In this document: one piece after another, positions 46,456 through 56,645 of the stretch
How the letters are laid out: each line of letters opens with the position of its first letter
How positions within the stretch are numbered: position 1 is the stretch's first letter
Assembly (NCBI RefSeq): GCF_030419005.1
Contig: NZ_CP106951.1
Span: 3,906,001-3,970,000, forward strand
Direction: 5' to 3'
DNA length: 64,000 nt
Origin: Eleftheria terrae
GTDB taxonomy: Bacteria > Pseudomonadota > Gammaproteobacteria > Burkholderiales > Burkholderiaceae_C
Made by a program: the position numbers and the translations under genes
Notes under the pieces: model-generated
What the model was told of the DNA's origin: nothing
Database searches by the model: none
Seen by the model: the letters and a program-made list of their open reading frames with translations, nothing else

Positions 46456-46761
46456 GTGGCTAAAGTTTCGATGAAGCAACGCGAACAGAAGCGTGCCGAC
46501 CTGGCTGCCAAGTACGCGAAGAAATATGCCGAGCTGAAGGCGGTCGCCAACGACGCCAAGAAGTCCGACGAAGAGCGTTACCTGGCTCGCCTGGAGCTGC
46601 AGAAGCTCCCGCGCAATGCCAACCCGACCCGCCAGCGCAACCGTTGCGAACTGACCGGCCGTCCCCGTGGCACGTTCCGCAAGTTCGGCCTGGCCCGCAA
46701 CAAGATTCGTGAACTGGCCTTCTCGGGTGACATCCCGGGCGTGGTCAAAGCCAGCTGGTAA
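46456..46761 (+). CDS. rpsN: Ribosomal protein S14, zinc-free type
   Basis: 101 residues from a GTG start (GAGGTGG upstream), [13 protein letters not shown]. It is the long C-minus form: only one Cys ([12 protein letters not shown]) and no CxxC pairs, so it needs no zinc. Binds late in the 30S head. The GTG start is fixed by family alignment and by a stop in the other nearby GTG frame. Confidence 0.96.
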   Translation: MAKVSMKQREQKRADLAAKYAKKYAELKAVANDAKKSDEERYLARLELQKLPRNANPTRQRNRCELTGRPRGTFRKFGLARNKIRELAFSGDIPGVVKASW

Positions 46762-46779
46762 TCGGCAGGGAGACATCCA

Positions 46780-47175
46780 ATGAGCATGAGTGATCCTATC
46801 GCCGATATGCTGACCCGCATTCGCAACGCACAGACCGTTGAGAAGGCCAGCGTTTCGATGCCCGCTTCGAAGTTGAAGGTGGCGATCGCCCAGGTCCTGA
46901 AGGACGAGGGCTACATCGACGGTTTCGCGGTGCGTGGCGAACAAGCCAAGCCGCAGCTGGAGATTTCGCTGAAGTACTACGCCGGTCGTCCGGTGATCGA
47001 GCGCCTGGAGCGCGTGAGCCGTCCCGGCCTGCGCATCTACAAGGGCCGCCACGACATTCCTCAGGTCATGAATGGCCTGGGCGTGGCGATCGTGACGACG
47101 CCCAAGGGCGTGATGACCGACCGCAAAGCACGTCAAGCCGGTATCGGCGGCGAAGTGCTGTGCTACGTCGCCTGA
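46780..47175 (+). CDS. rpsH: Ribosomal protein S8
   Basis: 131 residues, [18 protein letters not shown], with [10 protein letters not shown] and [18 protein letters not shown]8 represses the spc operon in E. coli by binding a 16S-like site in the rplE region; I did not identify such a site here. Either ATG 46780 or 46786 could start it. Confidence 0.98.
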   Translation: MSMSDPIADMLTRIRNAQTVEKASVSMPASKLKVAIAQVLKDEGYIDGFAVRGEQAKPQLEISLKYYAGRPVIERLERVSRPGLRIYKGRHDIPQVMNGLGVAIVTTPKGVMTDRKARQAGIGGEVLCYVA

Positions 47176-47192
47176 TCGAGGGAGGCTAATCA

Positions 47193-47726
47193 ATGTCCCG
47201 CGTTGGAAAAATGCCGGTCGCCGTCCCGCAAGGCGTGGATGTGGCGATCACGGCCGAGCAGATCAGCGTCAAGGGTTCGCTGGGCACGCTGGTGCGTCCC
47301 GTGAACTCGCTGGTCACGGTCAAGAATGAAGGCGGCAAGCTGACGTTCACTCCGGTGAACGAATCGGCTGAAGCCAATGCGATGTCCGGCACGATGCGTG
47401 CGCTCGTCGCGAACATGGTCAACGGTGTCACCAAGGGCTTCGAGAAGAAGCTGAACCTGGTGGGCGTGGGTTACCGCGCTCAGGCACAAGGCCAGAAGCT
47501 GAACCTGCAAATCGGTTTCTCTCACCCGGTGGTGAAGGAAATGCCGGCAGGTATCAAGGTGGAAACCCCGACGCAAACCGAAATCCTGATCAAGGGTTCG
47601 GACCGTCAGGTGGTGGGCCAGCTCGCCGCTGAAGTGCGCGCTTTCCGTCCGCCCGAGCCCTACAAGGGCAAGGGGATCCGCTATTCCGACGAGAAGGTCT
47701 CTATCAAAGAGACCAAGAAGAAGTAA
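47193..47726 (+). CDS. rplF: Ribosomal protein L6
   Basis: 177 residues, [17 protein letters not shown], with the [16 protein letters not shown] repeat junction and [19 protein letters not shown] near the end. Binds the sarcin-ricin region. GAGG before the ATG. Confidence 0.98.
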   Translation: MSRVGKMPVAVPQGVDVAITAEQISVKGSLGTLVRPVNSLVTVKNEGGKLTFTPVNESAEANAMSGTMRALVANMVNGVTKGFEKKLNLVGVGYRAQAQGQKLNLQIGFSHPVVKEMPAGIKVETPTQTEILIKGSDRQVVGQLAAEVRAFRPPEPYKGKGIRYSDEKVSIKETKKK

Positions 47727-47737
47727 GGAGCTGCGAG

Positions 47738-48103
47738 ATGTTGACCAAGAAAGAACAGCGCCTGCGCCGCTCCCGCCAGACCCGTGCCCGCATCGCCGAG
47801 CTGCGCGTTGCGCGCCTGACGGTGTTTCGCTCGAACACGCACATCTATGCCAGCGTGATTTCCGAAGACGGCCAGAAGGTCCTCGCGACCGCTTCGACCG
47901 CCGAGAAGGAAGTGCGCGAGCAACTGGGTGGTGCCGGCAAGGGCGGCAACGTGAATGCCGCCACCCTGGTTGGCAAGCGCATCGCCGAAAAGGCGAAGGC
48001 TGCCGGCGTCGAGAAGGTGGCGTTCGACCGCGCTGGCTTCGCCTTCCATGGCCGCGTCAAGGCGCTGGCCGAGGCGGCCCGCGAAGGCGGCCTGCAGTTC
48101 TAA
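47738..48103 (+). CDS. rplR: Ribosomal protein L18
   Basis: 121 residues, [19 protein letters not shown], ending [22 protein letters not shown]. Bridges 5S rRNA to the 50S body with L5. AAGGAG precedes the ATG. Confidence 0.98.
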   Translation: MLTKKEQRLRRSRQTRARIAELRVARLTVFRSNTHIYASVISEDGQKVLATASTAEKEVREQLGGAGKGGNVNAATLVGKRIAEKAKAAGVEKVAFDRAGFAFHGRVKALAEAAREGGLQF

Positions 48104-48127
48104 GCGCACGACCTCAAGGAATCTGAA

Positions 48128-48646
48128 ATGGCAAAGTTTCAACCGAAAGTGGCCGACGAAGGTCGCGACGACGGTCTGCGCGAGAAGATGATCGCGGTGA
48201 ACCGCGTCACCAAGGTGGTGAAGGGCGGCCGTATCCTCGGTTTCGCTGCACTGACCGTGGTGGGTGATGGCGACGGCCGCATCGGCATGGGCAAGGGCAA
48301 GGCGCGTGAAGTGCCGGTCGCTGTCCAGAAGGCGATGGAGCAGGCCCGCCGCAACATGATCAAGGTGAGCCTGAAGAACGGCACGCTGCACCACAAGGTG
48401 AACGGCGAGCACGGCGCGGCCCGCGTGCTGATGGCACCGGCTCCCGCCGGTGCCGGCATCATCGCAGGCGGCCCGATGCGTGCTGTCTTCGAAGTCATGG
48501 GCGTGACCGACATCGTGGCCAAGAGCCATGGTTCGACCAACCCTTACAACATGGTGCGCGCGACGCTGGATGCGCTGACCAACTCGACGACGCCTGCCGA
48601 AATCGCTGCAAAGCGCGGCAAGACGGTCGAAGAGCTCTTCAGCTGA
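48128..48646 (+). CDS. rpsE: Ribosomal protein S5
   Basis: 172 residues. The N-terminal loop [20 protein letters not shown] lies where spectinomycin-resistance changes occur and looks wild type. The C-terminal [11 protein letters not shown] and [16 protein letters not shown] are standard. Confidence 0.98.
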   Translation: MAKFQPKVADEGRDDGLREKMIAVNRVTKVVKGGRILGFAALTVVGDGDGRIGMGKGKAREVPVAVQKAMEQARRNMIKVSLKNGTLHHKVNGEHGAARVLMAPAPAGAGIIAGGPMRAVFEVMGVTDIVAKSHGSTNPYNMVRATLDALTNSTTPAEIAAKRGKTVEELFS

Positions 48647-48662
48647 GCACCGGGAGCAAGTC

Positions 48663-48848
48663 ATGGTTGATTTGAAGAAAACCCTGAAGATCAAGCTGGT
48701 TCGCAGCCCGATCGGCACCCGTGCCGACCACCGCGCCACCGTGCGTGGTCTGGGCCTGCGCCGCCTGAACAGCGAGTCCGTGCTGGAAGACACCCCTGCG
48801 GTGCGCGGCATGATCAACAAGGTGAGCTACCTGGTTCAGGTGCTCTGA
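48663..48848 (+). CDS. rpmD: Ribosomal protein L30
   Basis: 61 residues, [22 protein letters not shown], ending [15 protein letters not shown]. The short bacterial form. GGGAG before the ATG; the gene lies between rpsE and rplO as usual. Confidence 0.97.
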   Translation: MVDLKKTLKIKLVRSPIGTRADHRATVRGLGLRRLNSESVLEDTPAVRGMINKVSYLVQVL

Positions 48849-48864
48849 AGCGGCTGAGGACAAG

Positions 48865-49299
48865 ATGCAACTCAATACCATCAAGCCGGCAGCTGGCGCC
48901 AAGCACGCCAAGCGTCGCGTGGGTCGCGGTATCGGTTCCGGCCTCGGCAAGACGGCAGGTCGTGGCCACAAGGGCCAGAAGTCGCGTGCCGGTGGCTACC
49001 ACAAGGTGGGCTTCGAAGGCGGCCAGATGCCGCTGCAACGCCGCCTGCCCAAGCGTGGCTTCAAGTCGCAGTCGCTGAAGTTCAACGCCGAAATCCGCCT
49101 GACGGACCTCGAGCGCCTGGACGCCGCGGAAGTCGACCTGTTGGCGCTGAAGCAAGCGGGCCTGGTTCCCGAACTGGCCAAGAACGTCAAGGTGATCGCA
49201 GCCGGTCAACTGACGAAGAAGGTCGTTCTGAAGGGGATCGGCGCGACGGCAGGTGCCAAGGCAGCCATCGAGGCGGCCGGCGGTTCCCTGGCCGAGTGA
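48865..49299 (+). CDS. rplO: Ribosomal protein L15
   Basis: 144 residues, [30 protein letters not shown], with GQKSRAG and [17 protein letters not shown]. Late-assembly 50S protein. secY follows after 32 bases. Confidence 0.98.
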   Translation: MQLNTIKPAAGAKHAKRRVGRGIGSGLGKTAGRGHKGQKSRAGGYHKVGFEGGQMPLQRRLPKRGFKSQSLKFNAEIRLTDLERLDAAEVDLLALKQAGLVPELAKNVKVIAAGQLTKKVVLKGIGATAGAKAAIEAAGGSLAE

Positions 49300-49331
49300 C
49301 GGCAGGCAACAGGCTCTAGGACAAGCAAGCA

Positions 49332-50642
49332 GTGGCAACCAACGCAACCCAGCTGGCCAAGACGGGGAAGTTCGGCGACCTGCGTCGCCGTCTCGTGTTC
49401 CTGGTCATGGCGCTCGTGGTGTACCGGATCGGTGCCCACATCCCTGTGCCGGGCATCAACCCGGAGCAGCTGCAGCAGCTCTTCCAGGGGCAGGCCGGCG
49501 GCATCCTGAGCCTGTTCAACATGTTCTCCGGCGGCGCGCTGTCGCGCTTCACGGTGTTCGCGCTGGGCATCATGCCGTACATCTCTGCATCGATCATCAT
49601 GCAGCTGATGGGCTATGTGCTGCCTTCGCTCGAGCAGCTGAAGAAGGAAGGCGAGGCGGGCCGGCGCAAGATCACGCAGTACACGCGCTATGGCACCTTG
49701 GGCCTGGCCCTGTTCCAGTCGCTGTCCATCGCGATCGCGCTGGAAAGCTCGCAGGGCCTGGTGATCAGCCCGGGCTTTGGTTTCCGCATGAGCGCGGTGA
49801 TCAGCCTGACGGCCGGCACCATGTTCCTGATGTGGCTGGGCGAGCAGATCACGGAGCGGGGTCTGGGCAACGGTATCTCGATCCTGATCTTCGGCGGGAT
49901 CGCGGCCGGCCTGCCGGGTGCGATCGGCGGCTTCTTCGAGCTGGTGCGTACCGGTGCGATGAGCGTCGTGGCAGCGCTGGTGATCATTGCGCTGGTGGGT
50001 CTGGTGACCTACTTCGTGGTGTTCGTCGAGCGGGGGCAGCGCAAGATCCTGGTCAACTATGCCAAGCGCCAGGTCGGCAACAAGGTCTATGGCGGCCAAT
50101 CGTCGCACCTGCCCTTGAAGCTGAACATGGCCGGCGTGATTCCGCCGATCTTTGCGTCGTCGATCATCCTGCTGCCGGCGACCGTGGTGAGCTGGTTCAG
50201 CACCGGTGACAGCCTGCGCTGGCTGAAGAACATTGCCGATGCATTGCACCCCGGCCAGCCGGTGTACGTGATGCTGTATGCGGCCGCGATCGTCTTCTTC
50301 TGTTTCTTCTATACCGCGCTGGTGTTCAACAGCCGCGAGACGGCAGACAACCTGAAGAAGAGCGGTGCGTTCATCCCGGGTATCCGCCCGGGGGACCAGA
50401 CGGCTCGCTACATCGATCGCATCCTGGCGCGTCTGACGCTGGCCGGTGCGATCTACATCACGGCGGTGTGCTTGCTGCCGGAGTTCCTCATCCTGAAGTA
50501 CAACGTACCGTTCTACTTCGGTGGGACCTCTCTGTTGATCATCGTGGTGGTGACCATGGACTTCTGGGCTCAGGTGCAGTCGTACGTGATGTCCCAGCAG
50601 TACGAGTCGCTGCTGAAGAAGGCAAATTTCAAGGCTGGCTGA
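49332..50642 (+). CDS. secY: Protein translocase subunit SecY
   Basis: 436 residues with ten membrane helices (first: [21 protein letters not shown]). The plug region after [22 protein letters not shown], the [12 protein letters not shown] segment and the [15 protein letters not shown] cytoplasmic loop for SecA/ribosome binding are present. The GTG start at 49332 gives the family N-terminus. It partners SecE encoded at 19207-19587. Confidence 0.97.
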   Translation: MATNATQLAKTGKFGDLRRRLVFLVMALVVYRIGAHIPVPGINPEQLQQLFQGQAGGILSLFNMFSGGALSRFTVFALGIMPYISASIIMQLMGYVLPSLEQLKKEGEAGRRKITQYTRYGTLGLALFQSLSIAIALESSQGLVISPGFGFRMSAVISLTAGTMFLMWLGEQITERGLGNGISILIFGGIAAGLPGAIGGFFELVRTGAMSVVAALVIIALVGLVTYFVVFVERGQRKILVNYAKRQVGNKVYGGQSSHLPLKLNMAGVIPPIFASSIILLPATVVSWFSTGDSLRWLKNIADALHPGQPVYVMLYAAAIVFFCFFYTALVFNSRETADNLKKSGAFIPGIRPGDQTARYIDRILARLTLAGAIYITAVCLLPEFLILKYNVPFYFGGTSLLIIVVVTMDFWAQVQSYVMSQQYESLLKKANFKAG

Positions 50643-50675
50643 GGCCGGCTCCAACGCGAAACGGACGAACGACGC

Positions 50676-50894
50676 ATGGCGAAAGACGACGTCATTCAGA
50701 TGCAGGGCGAGATTCTAGAGAACTTGCCCAATGCAACGTTTCGCGTGAAGTTGGAAAACGGGCATGTCGTGCTCGGTCATATCTCCGGAAAGATGCGCAT
50801 GCACTACATCCGCATCCTTCCCGGCGACAAAGTGACCGTCGAACTGACGCCCTACGATTTGAGTCGAGCTCGCATCGTGTTCCGGGCGAAGTGA
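50676..50894 (+). CDS. infA: Translation initiation factor IF-1
   Basis: 72 residues, [30 protein letters not shown], an S1/OB fold, ending with [15 protein letters not shown]. Occupies the A site during initiation. Its place between secY and rpmJ is standard for betaproteobacteria. Confidence 0.97.
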   Translation: MAKDDVIQMQGEILENLPNATFRVKLENGHVVLGHISGKMRMHYIRILPGDKVTVELTPYDLSRARIVFRAK

Positions 50895-50981
50895 GCAACC
50901 CTTCCTACCCGGAATTTCTAGAGCGTTCATCAGGCCCGCAGGTCGGTGTAGCGAGCAACACAACAGGTCAAGGAGAAGACC

Positions 50982-51095
50982 ATGAAAGTTTCGGCATCCG
51001 TCAAAAAGATCTGCCGCAATTGCAAGATCATCCGTCGCAATGGCGTGGTTCGCGTGATTTGCACCGACCCGCGTCACAAGCAACGCCAGGGCTGA
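50982..51095 (+). CDS. rpmJ: Ribosomal protein L36, zinc type
   Basis: A 37-codon gene, ATG at 50982 and TGA at 51093-51095. The product starts [19 protein letters not shown] and ends PRHKQRQG. Cys11, Cys14, Cys27 and His32 form the zinc site, so this is the C-plus form; a zinc-free paralogue would be expected elsewhere if the species has one. AAGGAGAAG is just before the ATG. Confidence 0.96.
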   Translation: MKVSASVKKICRNCKIIRRNGVVRVICTDPRHKQRQG

Positions 51096-51139
51096 TCGGC
51101 TAGTCCGATCGATCTGATGAACGCGAATTAGAGGACCCC

Positions 51140-51505
51140 ATGGCACGTATTGCTGGTATCAACATTCCGCCCCAGAAGCACGCGGAAATCGGTCTGACCT
51201 CGATCTACGGGATCGGTCGCACCACGGCGCAGAAGATCTGTGACGCTTGCGGCATCGAGCGCAGCAAGAAGATCAAGGACCTGACCGACGCCGATCTGGA
51301 AAAGATCCGTGAAGAAGTCGGCCGCCTGACCATCGAAGGCGACCTTCGTCGTGAAACGACGATGAACATCAAGCGCCTGATGGACCTCGGTTGCTACCGC
51401 GGTTTCCGTCATCGCCGCGGCCTGCCGATGCGCGGCCAGCGCACGCGCACGAACGCCCGCACCCGCAAGGGTCCGCGCAAGTCCGGCGTCGCGCAGAAGA
51501 AGTAA
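51140..51505 (+). CDS. rpsM: Ribosomal protein S13
   Basis: 121 residues, [24 protein letters not shown], with [19 protein letters not shown] at the basic tail. Contacts tRNA and L5 at the head bridge. First of the classic alpha-operon genes. Confidence 0.98.
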   Translation: MARIAGINIPPQKHAEIGLTSIYGIGRTTAQKICDACGIERSKKIKDLTDADLEKIREEVGRLTIEGDLRRETTMNIKRLMDLGCYRGFRHRRGLPMRGQRTRTNARTRKGPRKSGVAQKK

Positions 51506-51538
51506 GCCGCCGCACTAGCTGATTGAAAGAAGGTCACC

Positions 51539-51943
51539 ATGGCTAAAGCCCCTGCGAATTCCGCGGCACGCCGCGTGAGCAAGAAGGTCCGCAAGAACGT
51601 TGCGGACGGTATCGCCCACGTGCACGCGTCGTTCAACAACACGATCATCACGATCACCGACCGCCAAGGCAATGCGCTGTCCTGGGCGTCCAGCGGTGGT
51701 CAAGGCTTCAAGGGCTCGCGCAAGTCCACGCCGTTCGCTGCCCAGGTGGCTGCGGAAGTGGCGGGTCGCGCCGCCCAAGAGCAAGGCATCAAGAACCTGG
51801 ACGTCGAGATCAAGGGCCCTGGCCCGGGTCGCGAGTCGTCAGTTCGTGCGCTGGCCGCGCTGGGCATCCGGATCAACATGATCTCGGACGTCACGCCGAT
51901 CCCGCACAACGGCTGCCGCCCGCAAAAGCGTCGCCGCATCTAA
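51539..51943 (+). CDS. rpsK: Ribosomal protein S11
   Basis: 134 residues. [32 protein letters not shown] and the C-terminal [18 protein letters not shown] are standard. Platform protein near the mRNA exit. AAGGTCACC precedes the ATG. Confidence 0.98.
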   Translation: MAKAPANSAARRVSKKVRKNVADGIAHVHASFNNTIITITDRQGNALSWASSGGQGFKGSRKSTPFAAQVAAEVAGRAAQEQGIKNLDVEIKGPGPGRESSVRALAALGIRINMISDVTPIPHNGCRPQKRRRI

Positions 51944-51966
51944 GCTAGAATTCGAAGCTTTTGGTT

Positions 51967-51997
51967 CGCCGGCCGGTGTGCAAACCCCGGGCCGGCG
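51967..51997 (+). promoter_or_regulatory. Hairpin between rpsK and rpsD
   Basis: CGCCGGCC (51967-51974) pairs with GGCCGGCG (51990-51997) and is followed by GTTTCG. The T-run is too short for a confident terminator. It sits in the 166-base leader of rpsD, where S4 feedback control acts in other bacteria. Confidence 0.45.
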
Positions 51998-52109
51998 GTT
52001 TCGTTGAAGCCCACCGTCTGCGCATCGAAGAACTTTCTCCAACCATGCCAGACTCGCGTGACCTGTGGCCCCAGGCCCGGACACGTCAGCACTCAGAGGA
52101 CACACTCAA

Positions 52110-52733
52110 GTGGCACGTTACCTCGGCCCCAAGGCCAAACTGTCCCGCCGCGAAGGCACCGACCTTTACCTGAAGAGCGCTCGTCGCGCCATCGGCGACA
52201 AGGCGAAGTTCGACTCCAAGCCCGGCCAGCACGGCCGCACCTCCGGCTCCCGCACCTCCGACTACGGTCTGCAGCTGCGCGAGAAGCAGAAGGTCAAGCG
52301 CATGTACGGCGTGCTGGAACGCCAGTTCCGCCGCTACTTCGCCGAGGCCGAGCGTCGCCGCGGCAACACCGGTGCGAACCTGCTGCTGCTGCTGGAATCG
52401 CGCCTCGACAACGTGGTGTACCGCATGGGCTTCGGCTCGACCCGTGCCGAAGCGCGCCAGCTGGTGTCGCACAAGGGCATCACCGTGAACGGTGAAGTCG
52501 TCAACATCCCGTCCTACCTGGTGAAGGCCGGCGATGTGGTGGCGGTGCGCGAGAAGGCGAAGAAGCAGCTGCGCATCCAGGACGCGTTCAAGCTGGCGGA
52601 CTCCATCGGCCTGCCCGGCTGGGTGCAGGTCGACGGTGCCAAGCTGGAAGGCGTCTTCAAGAAAGCCCCGGACCGCGACGAATTCGGCGCCGAGATCAAT
52701 GAATCGCTGATCGTCGAGTTGTACTCGCGTTGA
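52110..52733 (+). CDS. rpsD: Ribosomal protein S4
   Basis: 207 residues from a GTG with AGAGGA nine bases upstream, [19 protein letters not shown]. No zinc-binding cysteine set. The S4 RNA-binding domain is [26 protein letters not shown]4 starts 30S assembly and represses the alpha operon in enterics. A strong terminator follows 16 bases after the stop. Confidence 0.97.
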   Translation: MARYLGPKAKLSRREGTDLYLKSARRAIGDKAKFDSKPGQHGRTSGSRTSDYGLQLREKQKVKRMYGVLERQFRRYFAEAERRRGNTGANLLLLLESRLDNVVYRMGFGSTRAEARQLVSHKGITVNGEVVNIPSYLVKAGDVVAVREKAKKQLRIQDAFKLADSIGLPGWVQVDGAKLEGVFKKAPDRDEFGAEINESLIVELYSR

Positions 52734-52749
52734 TTCTCTCGATCCGAAA

Positions 52750-52790
52750 CCCGCAAACGCCCGGCGGCCCGCCGTGCGTTGGCGGGTTTT
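52750..52790 (+). terminator. Intrinsic terminator between rpsD and rpoA
   Basis: A long interrupted stem: CCCGC, AACGC and CGGCGG pair with CCGCCG, GCGTT and GCGGG, each block separated by a single mismatch, ending in TTTT at 52787-52790. This is as strong as the terminators that end operons in this window, yet it lies inside the usual alpha operon, so partial readthrough or a separate rpoA promoter is expected. Confidence 0.78.
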
Positions 52791-52881
52791 GCCATGTTCC
52801 GGCCCTGGAGGGGCAGTGCCCCCCGGGTGGTCCATCAGCCTTATCGGTGTAACGAGCCGAGGGTATTGACAGGAAGACCTC

Positions 52882-53868
52882 ATGCAAACCAATTTGCTCA
52901 AACCCAAAGCCATCAACGTGGAGCCGCTGGGCGGCCACCGCGCGAAGGTCACGCTCGAGCCGTTCGAGCGGGGCTATGGCCACACGCTGGGCAACGCACT
53001 GCGCCGCGTGCTGCTGTCGTCCATGGTCGGCTATGCGCCCACCGAAGTGACGATCGCCGGCGTGCTGCACGAGTACTCGACGATCGACGGCGTGCAGGAA
53101 GACGTCGTCCACATCATGCTGAACCTCAAGGGTGTGGTGTTCCGCCTCCACAACCGCGAGGAAGTCACGCTGGTGCTGCGCAAGGAAGGCGAAGGCCCGG
53201 TCACGGCCGGCGACATCCAGACGCCGCACGATGTGGAGATCATCAATCCGGACCACGTGATCGCGCACCTGTCGCAAGGCGGCAAGCTCGACATGCAGAT
53301 CAAGGTCGAGAAGGGCCGTGGCTATGTGCCGGGCAACCTGCGCCGCTTTGGTGACGAGCCGACCAAGTCGATTGGCCGCATCGTGCTGGATGCGTCGTTC
53401 TCGCCGGTCAAGCGCGTCAGCTACACGGTGGAAAGCGCTCGCGTCGAGCAGCGTACCGACCTGGACAAGCTGGTGATGGAGATCGAGACCAACGGCGCGA
53501 TTTCGCCGGAGGAAGCGATCCGCGCGTCGGCCAAGATCCTGGTTGAGCAGCTGGCCGTGTTCGCACAGCTGGAAGGCAGCGAGATTGCCGCCTTCGACCA
53601 GCCGGCGCAACGCAGCCAGCAGTTCGACCCGATCCTGCTGCGTCCGGTGGACGAGCTGGAGCTGACGGTGCGCTCGGCCAACTGCCTGAAGGCCGAGAAC
53701 ATCTACTACATCGGCGACCTGATCCAGCGCACCGAGACCGAGCTGCTGAAGACGCCGAACCTGGGCCGCAAGTCGCTCAACGAGATCAAGGAAGTTCTGG
53801 CTTCCCGTGGTCTGACGCTGGGTGTGCGCCTGGAAAACTGGCCGCCGTCCGGCCTGGACAAGCGTTAA
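52882..53868 (+). CDS. rpoA: RNA polymerase alpha subunit
   Basis: 328 residues. N-terminal dimerisation domain ([19 protein letters not shown]) and C-terminal domain with the DNA-binding helix-hairpin-helix residues in [16 protein letters not shown] [18 protein letters not shown] and [21 protein letters not shown] precedes the ATG. The 91-base leader after the terminator contains no convincing promoter, though one would be expected. Confidence 0.98.
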   Translation: MQTNLLKPKAINVEPLGGHRAKVTLEPFERGYGHTLGNALRRVLLSSMVGYAPTEVTIAGVLHEYSTIDGVQEDVVHIMLNLKGVVFRLHNREEVTLVLRKEGEGPVTAGDIQTPHDVEIINPDHVIAHLSQGGKLDMQIKVEKGRGYVPGNLRRFGDEPTKSIGRIVLDASFSPVKRVSYTVESARVEQRTDLDKLVMEIETNGAISPEEAIRASAKILVEQLAVFAQLEGSEIAAFDQPAQRSQQFDPILLRPVDELELTVRSANCLKAENIYYIGDLIQRTETELLKTPNLGRKSLNEIKEVLASRGLTLGVRLENWPPSGLDKR

Positions 53869-53989
53869 TCCTGTTTAGGAAAACCGGGGTGGACCCTTCT
53901 GTGGCCACCCCGTCGCCCCGGTTCCACCGGGGTGCGTGCAACCCCCGGTACCTGATACGGCCGGGGTTCAATAAAGAAAGGAAAGCACC

Positions 53990-54388
53990 ATGCGCCACCG
54001 TAATGGCCTCCGTAAACTGAACCGTACCTCTGCGCACCGCCTGGCGATGCTGCGCAACATGGCCAATTCCCTGATCGAGCACGAGGCCATCAAGACCACC
54101 GTGCCCAAGGCCAAGGAACTGCGCCGTGTGGTCGAGCCCCTCATCACGCTGGCCAAGGAGCCGACCGTCGCCAACAAGCGTCTGGCCTTCGACCGCCTGC
54201 GCAATCGCGACAACGTGGTGAAGCTGTTCGAAGTGCTGGGCCCGCGTTTCAACGCGCGCCCGGGCGGCTACACCCGCATCCTGAAGATGGGCTTCCGTGT
54301 TGGCGACAACGCGCCGATGGCCTTCGTCGAGCTGGTGGACCGTCCGGAAGCGTCGGAAGCCGCTCCTGCCGAAGCCGCTGCCGAGTAA
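53990..54388 (+). CDS. rplQ: Ribosomal protein L17
   Basis: 132 residues, [20 protein letters not shown], with [17 protein letters not shown] and an Ala/Glu-rich tail. The gap after rpoA (53869-53989) carries GGGGT/ACCCC repeats able to pair. Last gene of the ribosomal block; a terminator follows. Confidence 0.98.
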   Translation: MRHRNGLRKLNRTSAHRLAMLRNMANSLIEHEAIKTTVPKAKELRRVVEPLITLAKEPTVANKRLAFDRLRNRDNVVKLFEVLGPRFNARPGGYTRILKMGFRVGDNAPMAFVELVDRPEASEAAPAEAAAE

Positions 54389-54430
54389 GGCGACGCGGCG
54401 CAGGCCCTGATCACGGGCCGGCATCCTCAC

Positions 54431-54461
54431 AAAGGCCAGCCTTGCGCTGGCCTTTGTCTTT
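54431..54461 (+). terminator. Terminator after rplQ
   Basis: AAAGGCCAGC, loop CTTGC, then GCTGGCCTTT and GTCTTT. A ten-base-pair stem closing the alpha operon. Confidence 0.88.
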
Positions 54462-54560
54462 GGGGCGTCGCCCGAGGCCGGTTGCTCAAGGAGCGCGTTG
54501 CGAGCCACTGCGGAAACCCGGACACGACAAACCCGACGCCCGTTTGGCACACTGCTTGGC

Positions 54561-55490
54561 ATGTCATCTTCCGCACAAGTGCTCTTCCGTGTCGATCACC
54601 TGACCAAGCGCTTCGGCGCCAGCACGGTGGTCGACGACCTGTCCTTCGAGATCCGGTCCGGCGAATGCCTGGGCGTGATCGGCCCCAACGGGGCGGGCAA
54701 GACCACCACCATCCGCATCTGCCTGGGGCTGGCGGCACCGGACGGCGGGGAATTGCGGGCCTTCGGCCTGCCGATCCCGGCCCAGGCGCGTGAGGCGAAG
54801 GCGCGCCTGGGGGTGGTGACGCAGTTCGACAGCCTGGACCCCGACTTCACCTGCGCCGAGAACCTGCGGGTCTACGGCAGCTACTTCGGCCTGTCACGGC
54901 GAGAGGTGGACGAGCGGGTGCCGCAGCTGCTGGAGTTCGCATCGCTGCAGTCCAAAGCGCATGCACGGCCGGGCGAATTGTCCGGTGGCATGCGGCGGCG
55001 ACTCAGCTTGGCGCGGGCGCTGGTGAACAACCCCGACCTGTTGCTGCTCGACGAGCCGACCACCGGGCTGGACCCGCAGGCCCGGCACCTGATGTGGGAG
55101 CGGCTGAAGCTGCTGCTGCAGCAGGGCAAATCGATCCTGCTGACGACGCATTTCATGGACGAGGCAGAACGGCTGTGTGACCGGCTGCTGGTGCTCGACC
55201 ATGGGCGCAAGATTGCCGAGGGCACGCCGCGCGGCCTGATTGCGGAGCACCTCGAAAGCGACGTGATCGAGGTGTATGGCGACGGCGCCGCCGCCCTGGC
55301 CGAGCGCCACCGTGGGCTGGCGCAGCGCGTGGAGGCGAGCGGCGAGACCTTCTTCTTCTACCTCAGCGAGCCCAAGCGGCTGCTGGAGGCGCTTGCTGGC
55401 GACCACACCGTGCGCTACCTGCACCGGCCGGCGAACCTGGAAGACCTGTTCCTCAAGCTCACGGGCCGGCAGATCCGTGAGGAAGCCTGA
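54561..55490 (+). CDS. ABC exporter ATP-binding protein, NodI type
   Basis: 309 residues. Walker [12 protein letters not shown]-loop [13 protein letters not shown], signature [14 protein letters not shown], Walker [14 protein letters not shown] and the switch His in [12 protein letters not shown] are complete. The Q-loop and overall order match the NodI family, known from lipochitooligosaccharide export in rhizobia but widespread in betaproteobacteria lacking nodulation genes, where the substrate is unknown. ATG 54561 is preferred to a TTG at 54498. The permease follows after 18 bases. Confidence 0.9.
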   Translation: MSSSAQVLFRVDHLTKRFGASTVVDDLSFEIRSGECLGVIGPNGAGKTTTIRICLGLAAPDGGELRAFGLPIPAQAREAKARLGVVTQFDSLDPDFTCAENLRVYGSYFGLSRREVDERVPQLLEFASLQSKAHARPGELSGGMRRRLSLARALVNNPDLLLLDEPTTGLDPQARHLMWERLKLLLQQGKSILLTTHFMDEAERLCDRLLVLDHGRKIAEGTPRGLIAEHLESDVIEVYGDGAAALAERHRGLAQRVEASGETFFFYLSEPKRLLEALAGDHTVRYLHRPANLEDLFLKLTGRQIREEA

Positions 55491-55508
55491 CCCCATCGGG
55501 AGTTCGCG

Positions 55509-56294
55509 ATGCTGACTTCGTTCTATGCCGTGCCCCGCCTGTCGCCCCGTGTCTGGCCGGTGGTCAAGCGCAACCTGCTGGTCTGGCGCAAGCTGGCCAT
55601 TCCCAGCCTGATCGGCAACATCGCCGAGCCGCTCATCATCCTGGTGGCGTTCGGCTATGGCCTGGGTGCCCTGGTGGGCGAGGTGCAGGGGCTGCCCTAC
55701 ATCCTCTTCCTTGCTTCGGGCAGCATCTGCATGAGTGCGATGAATGCCGCCTCGTTCGAGGCCTTGTACTCCGCCTTTTCGCGCATGCACGTGCAGAAGA
55801 CGTGGGACGGCATCATGAACGCGCCGGTGGCCCTCGACGACATCGTGCTGGCCGAGATGCTGTGGGCGGCCATGAAGTCGCTGTTCTCGGCGGTGGCGAT
55901 CGCCCTGGTGCTCGTGCTGCTGGGCATCAGCCGCCAGCCGACGCTGTTGCTGGCCTTGCCAGTGCTGTTCCTGGTGGGGATCACCTTCTCCTCGATCGCG
56001 CTGGTCTTCAATGCGCTGGCCAAGGGCTATGACTTCTTCACCTACTACTTCACGCTGGTGCTGACGCCGATGACCTTCCTGTCCGGCATCTACTTCCCGC
56101 TGGAGCAGCTGCCCGACTGGCTCGAAACGCTGGCCCGCCTGCTGCCGCTGGCGGCCGCAGTGGAACTGGTGCGACCGCTCGTCATCGGCGAGATGCCGGC
56201 CCACTGGCTGCGGCCGCTGGCCCTGATGCTGGGCTACGCGGTGGTGGGCTACTACCTGGCGCTGGTGCTGACGCGGCGTCGATTCTTCAAGTGA
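55509..56294 (+). CDS. ABC-2 type permease, NodJ family
   Basis: 261 residues with six predicted membrane segments (IGNIAEPLIILVAFGYGLG, YILFLASGSICMSAM, LFSAVAIALVLVLLGI and others). The LSGIYFPLEQLPDWLE segment before the last helices is typical of NodJ-like permeases. Pairs with the preceding ATPase. GGGAG is before the ATG. Confidence 0.9.
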   Translation: MLTSFYAVPRLSPRVWPVVKRNLLVWRKLAIPSLIGNIAEPLIILVAFGYGLGALVGEVQGLPYILFLASGSICMSAMNAASFEALYSAFSRMHVQKTWDGIMNAPVALDDIVLAEMLWAAMKSLFSAVAIALVLVLLGISRQPTLLLALPVLFLVGITFSSIALVFNALAKGYDFFTYYFTLVLTPMTFLSGIYFPLEQLPDWLETLARLLPLAAAVELVRPLVIGEMPAHWLRPLALMLGYAVVGYYLALVLTRRRFFK

Positions 56295-56301
56295 GGCAGG
56301 C

Positions 56302-56640
56302 ATGAACTCGCCCTGCGCCGATGCCAGCCTGCTGGCCTTCACCACCATCGACAGCGAGGATGCTGCGCGGCACCTGGCCCGCCAGCTCCTGCAAGAGCGC
56401 CTGGTGGCTTGCGTGAACGTGGTGCCGGGTGTGCGCTCGCTCTACTGGTGGCAAGGCCAGCTGCAGGAAAGCGCCGAATGGTTGCTGCTGCTGAAGACCA
56501 CCGGGCAGCGTTGGCCGCAGCTCAAGGCGCGGCTGCCGGAATTGCATCCTTATGAAGTGCCGGAGCTCATCGCCACCGGCATCGCCGATGGCCTGGAACC
56601 CTATCTGCGGTGGATGGTCAGAGAAACAGAACAGGAGTGA
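56302..56640 (+). CDS. cutA: Divalent-cation tolerance protein CutA
   Basis: 112 residues of the trimeric CutA1 fold: ARQLLQERLVACVNVVPGVRSLYWW, WLLLLKTT and HPYEVPELIATGI. Originally tied to copper tolerance in E. coli, where it sits next to dsbD, as it does here (five bases before it); its biochemical role remains unclear. The conserved Cys, His and Glu near the trimer sites are present. Confidence 0.93.
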   Translation: MNSPCADASLLAFTTIDSEDAARHLARQLLQERLVACVNVVPGVRSLYWWQGQLQESAEWLLLLKTTGQRWPQLKARLPELHPYEVPELIATGIADGLEPYLRWMVRETEQE

Positions 56641-56645
56641 GTCGG

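Noticed and set aside
54561..56294. nodI/nodJ as evidence of nodulation ability
   Set aside because: NodI/NodJ-like exporters are common in non-nodulating betaproteobacteria, and no nodABC genes are present.
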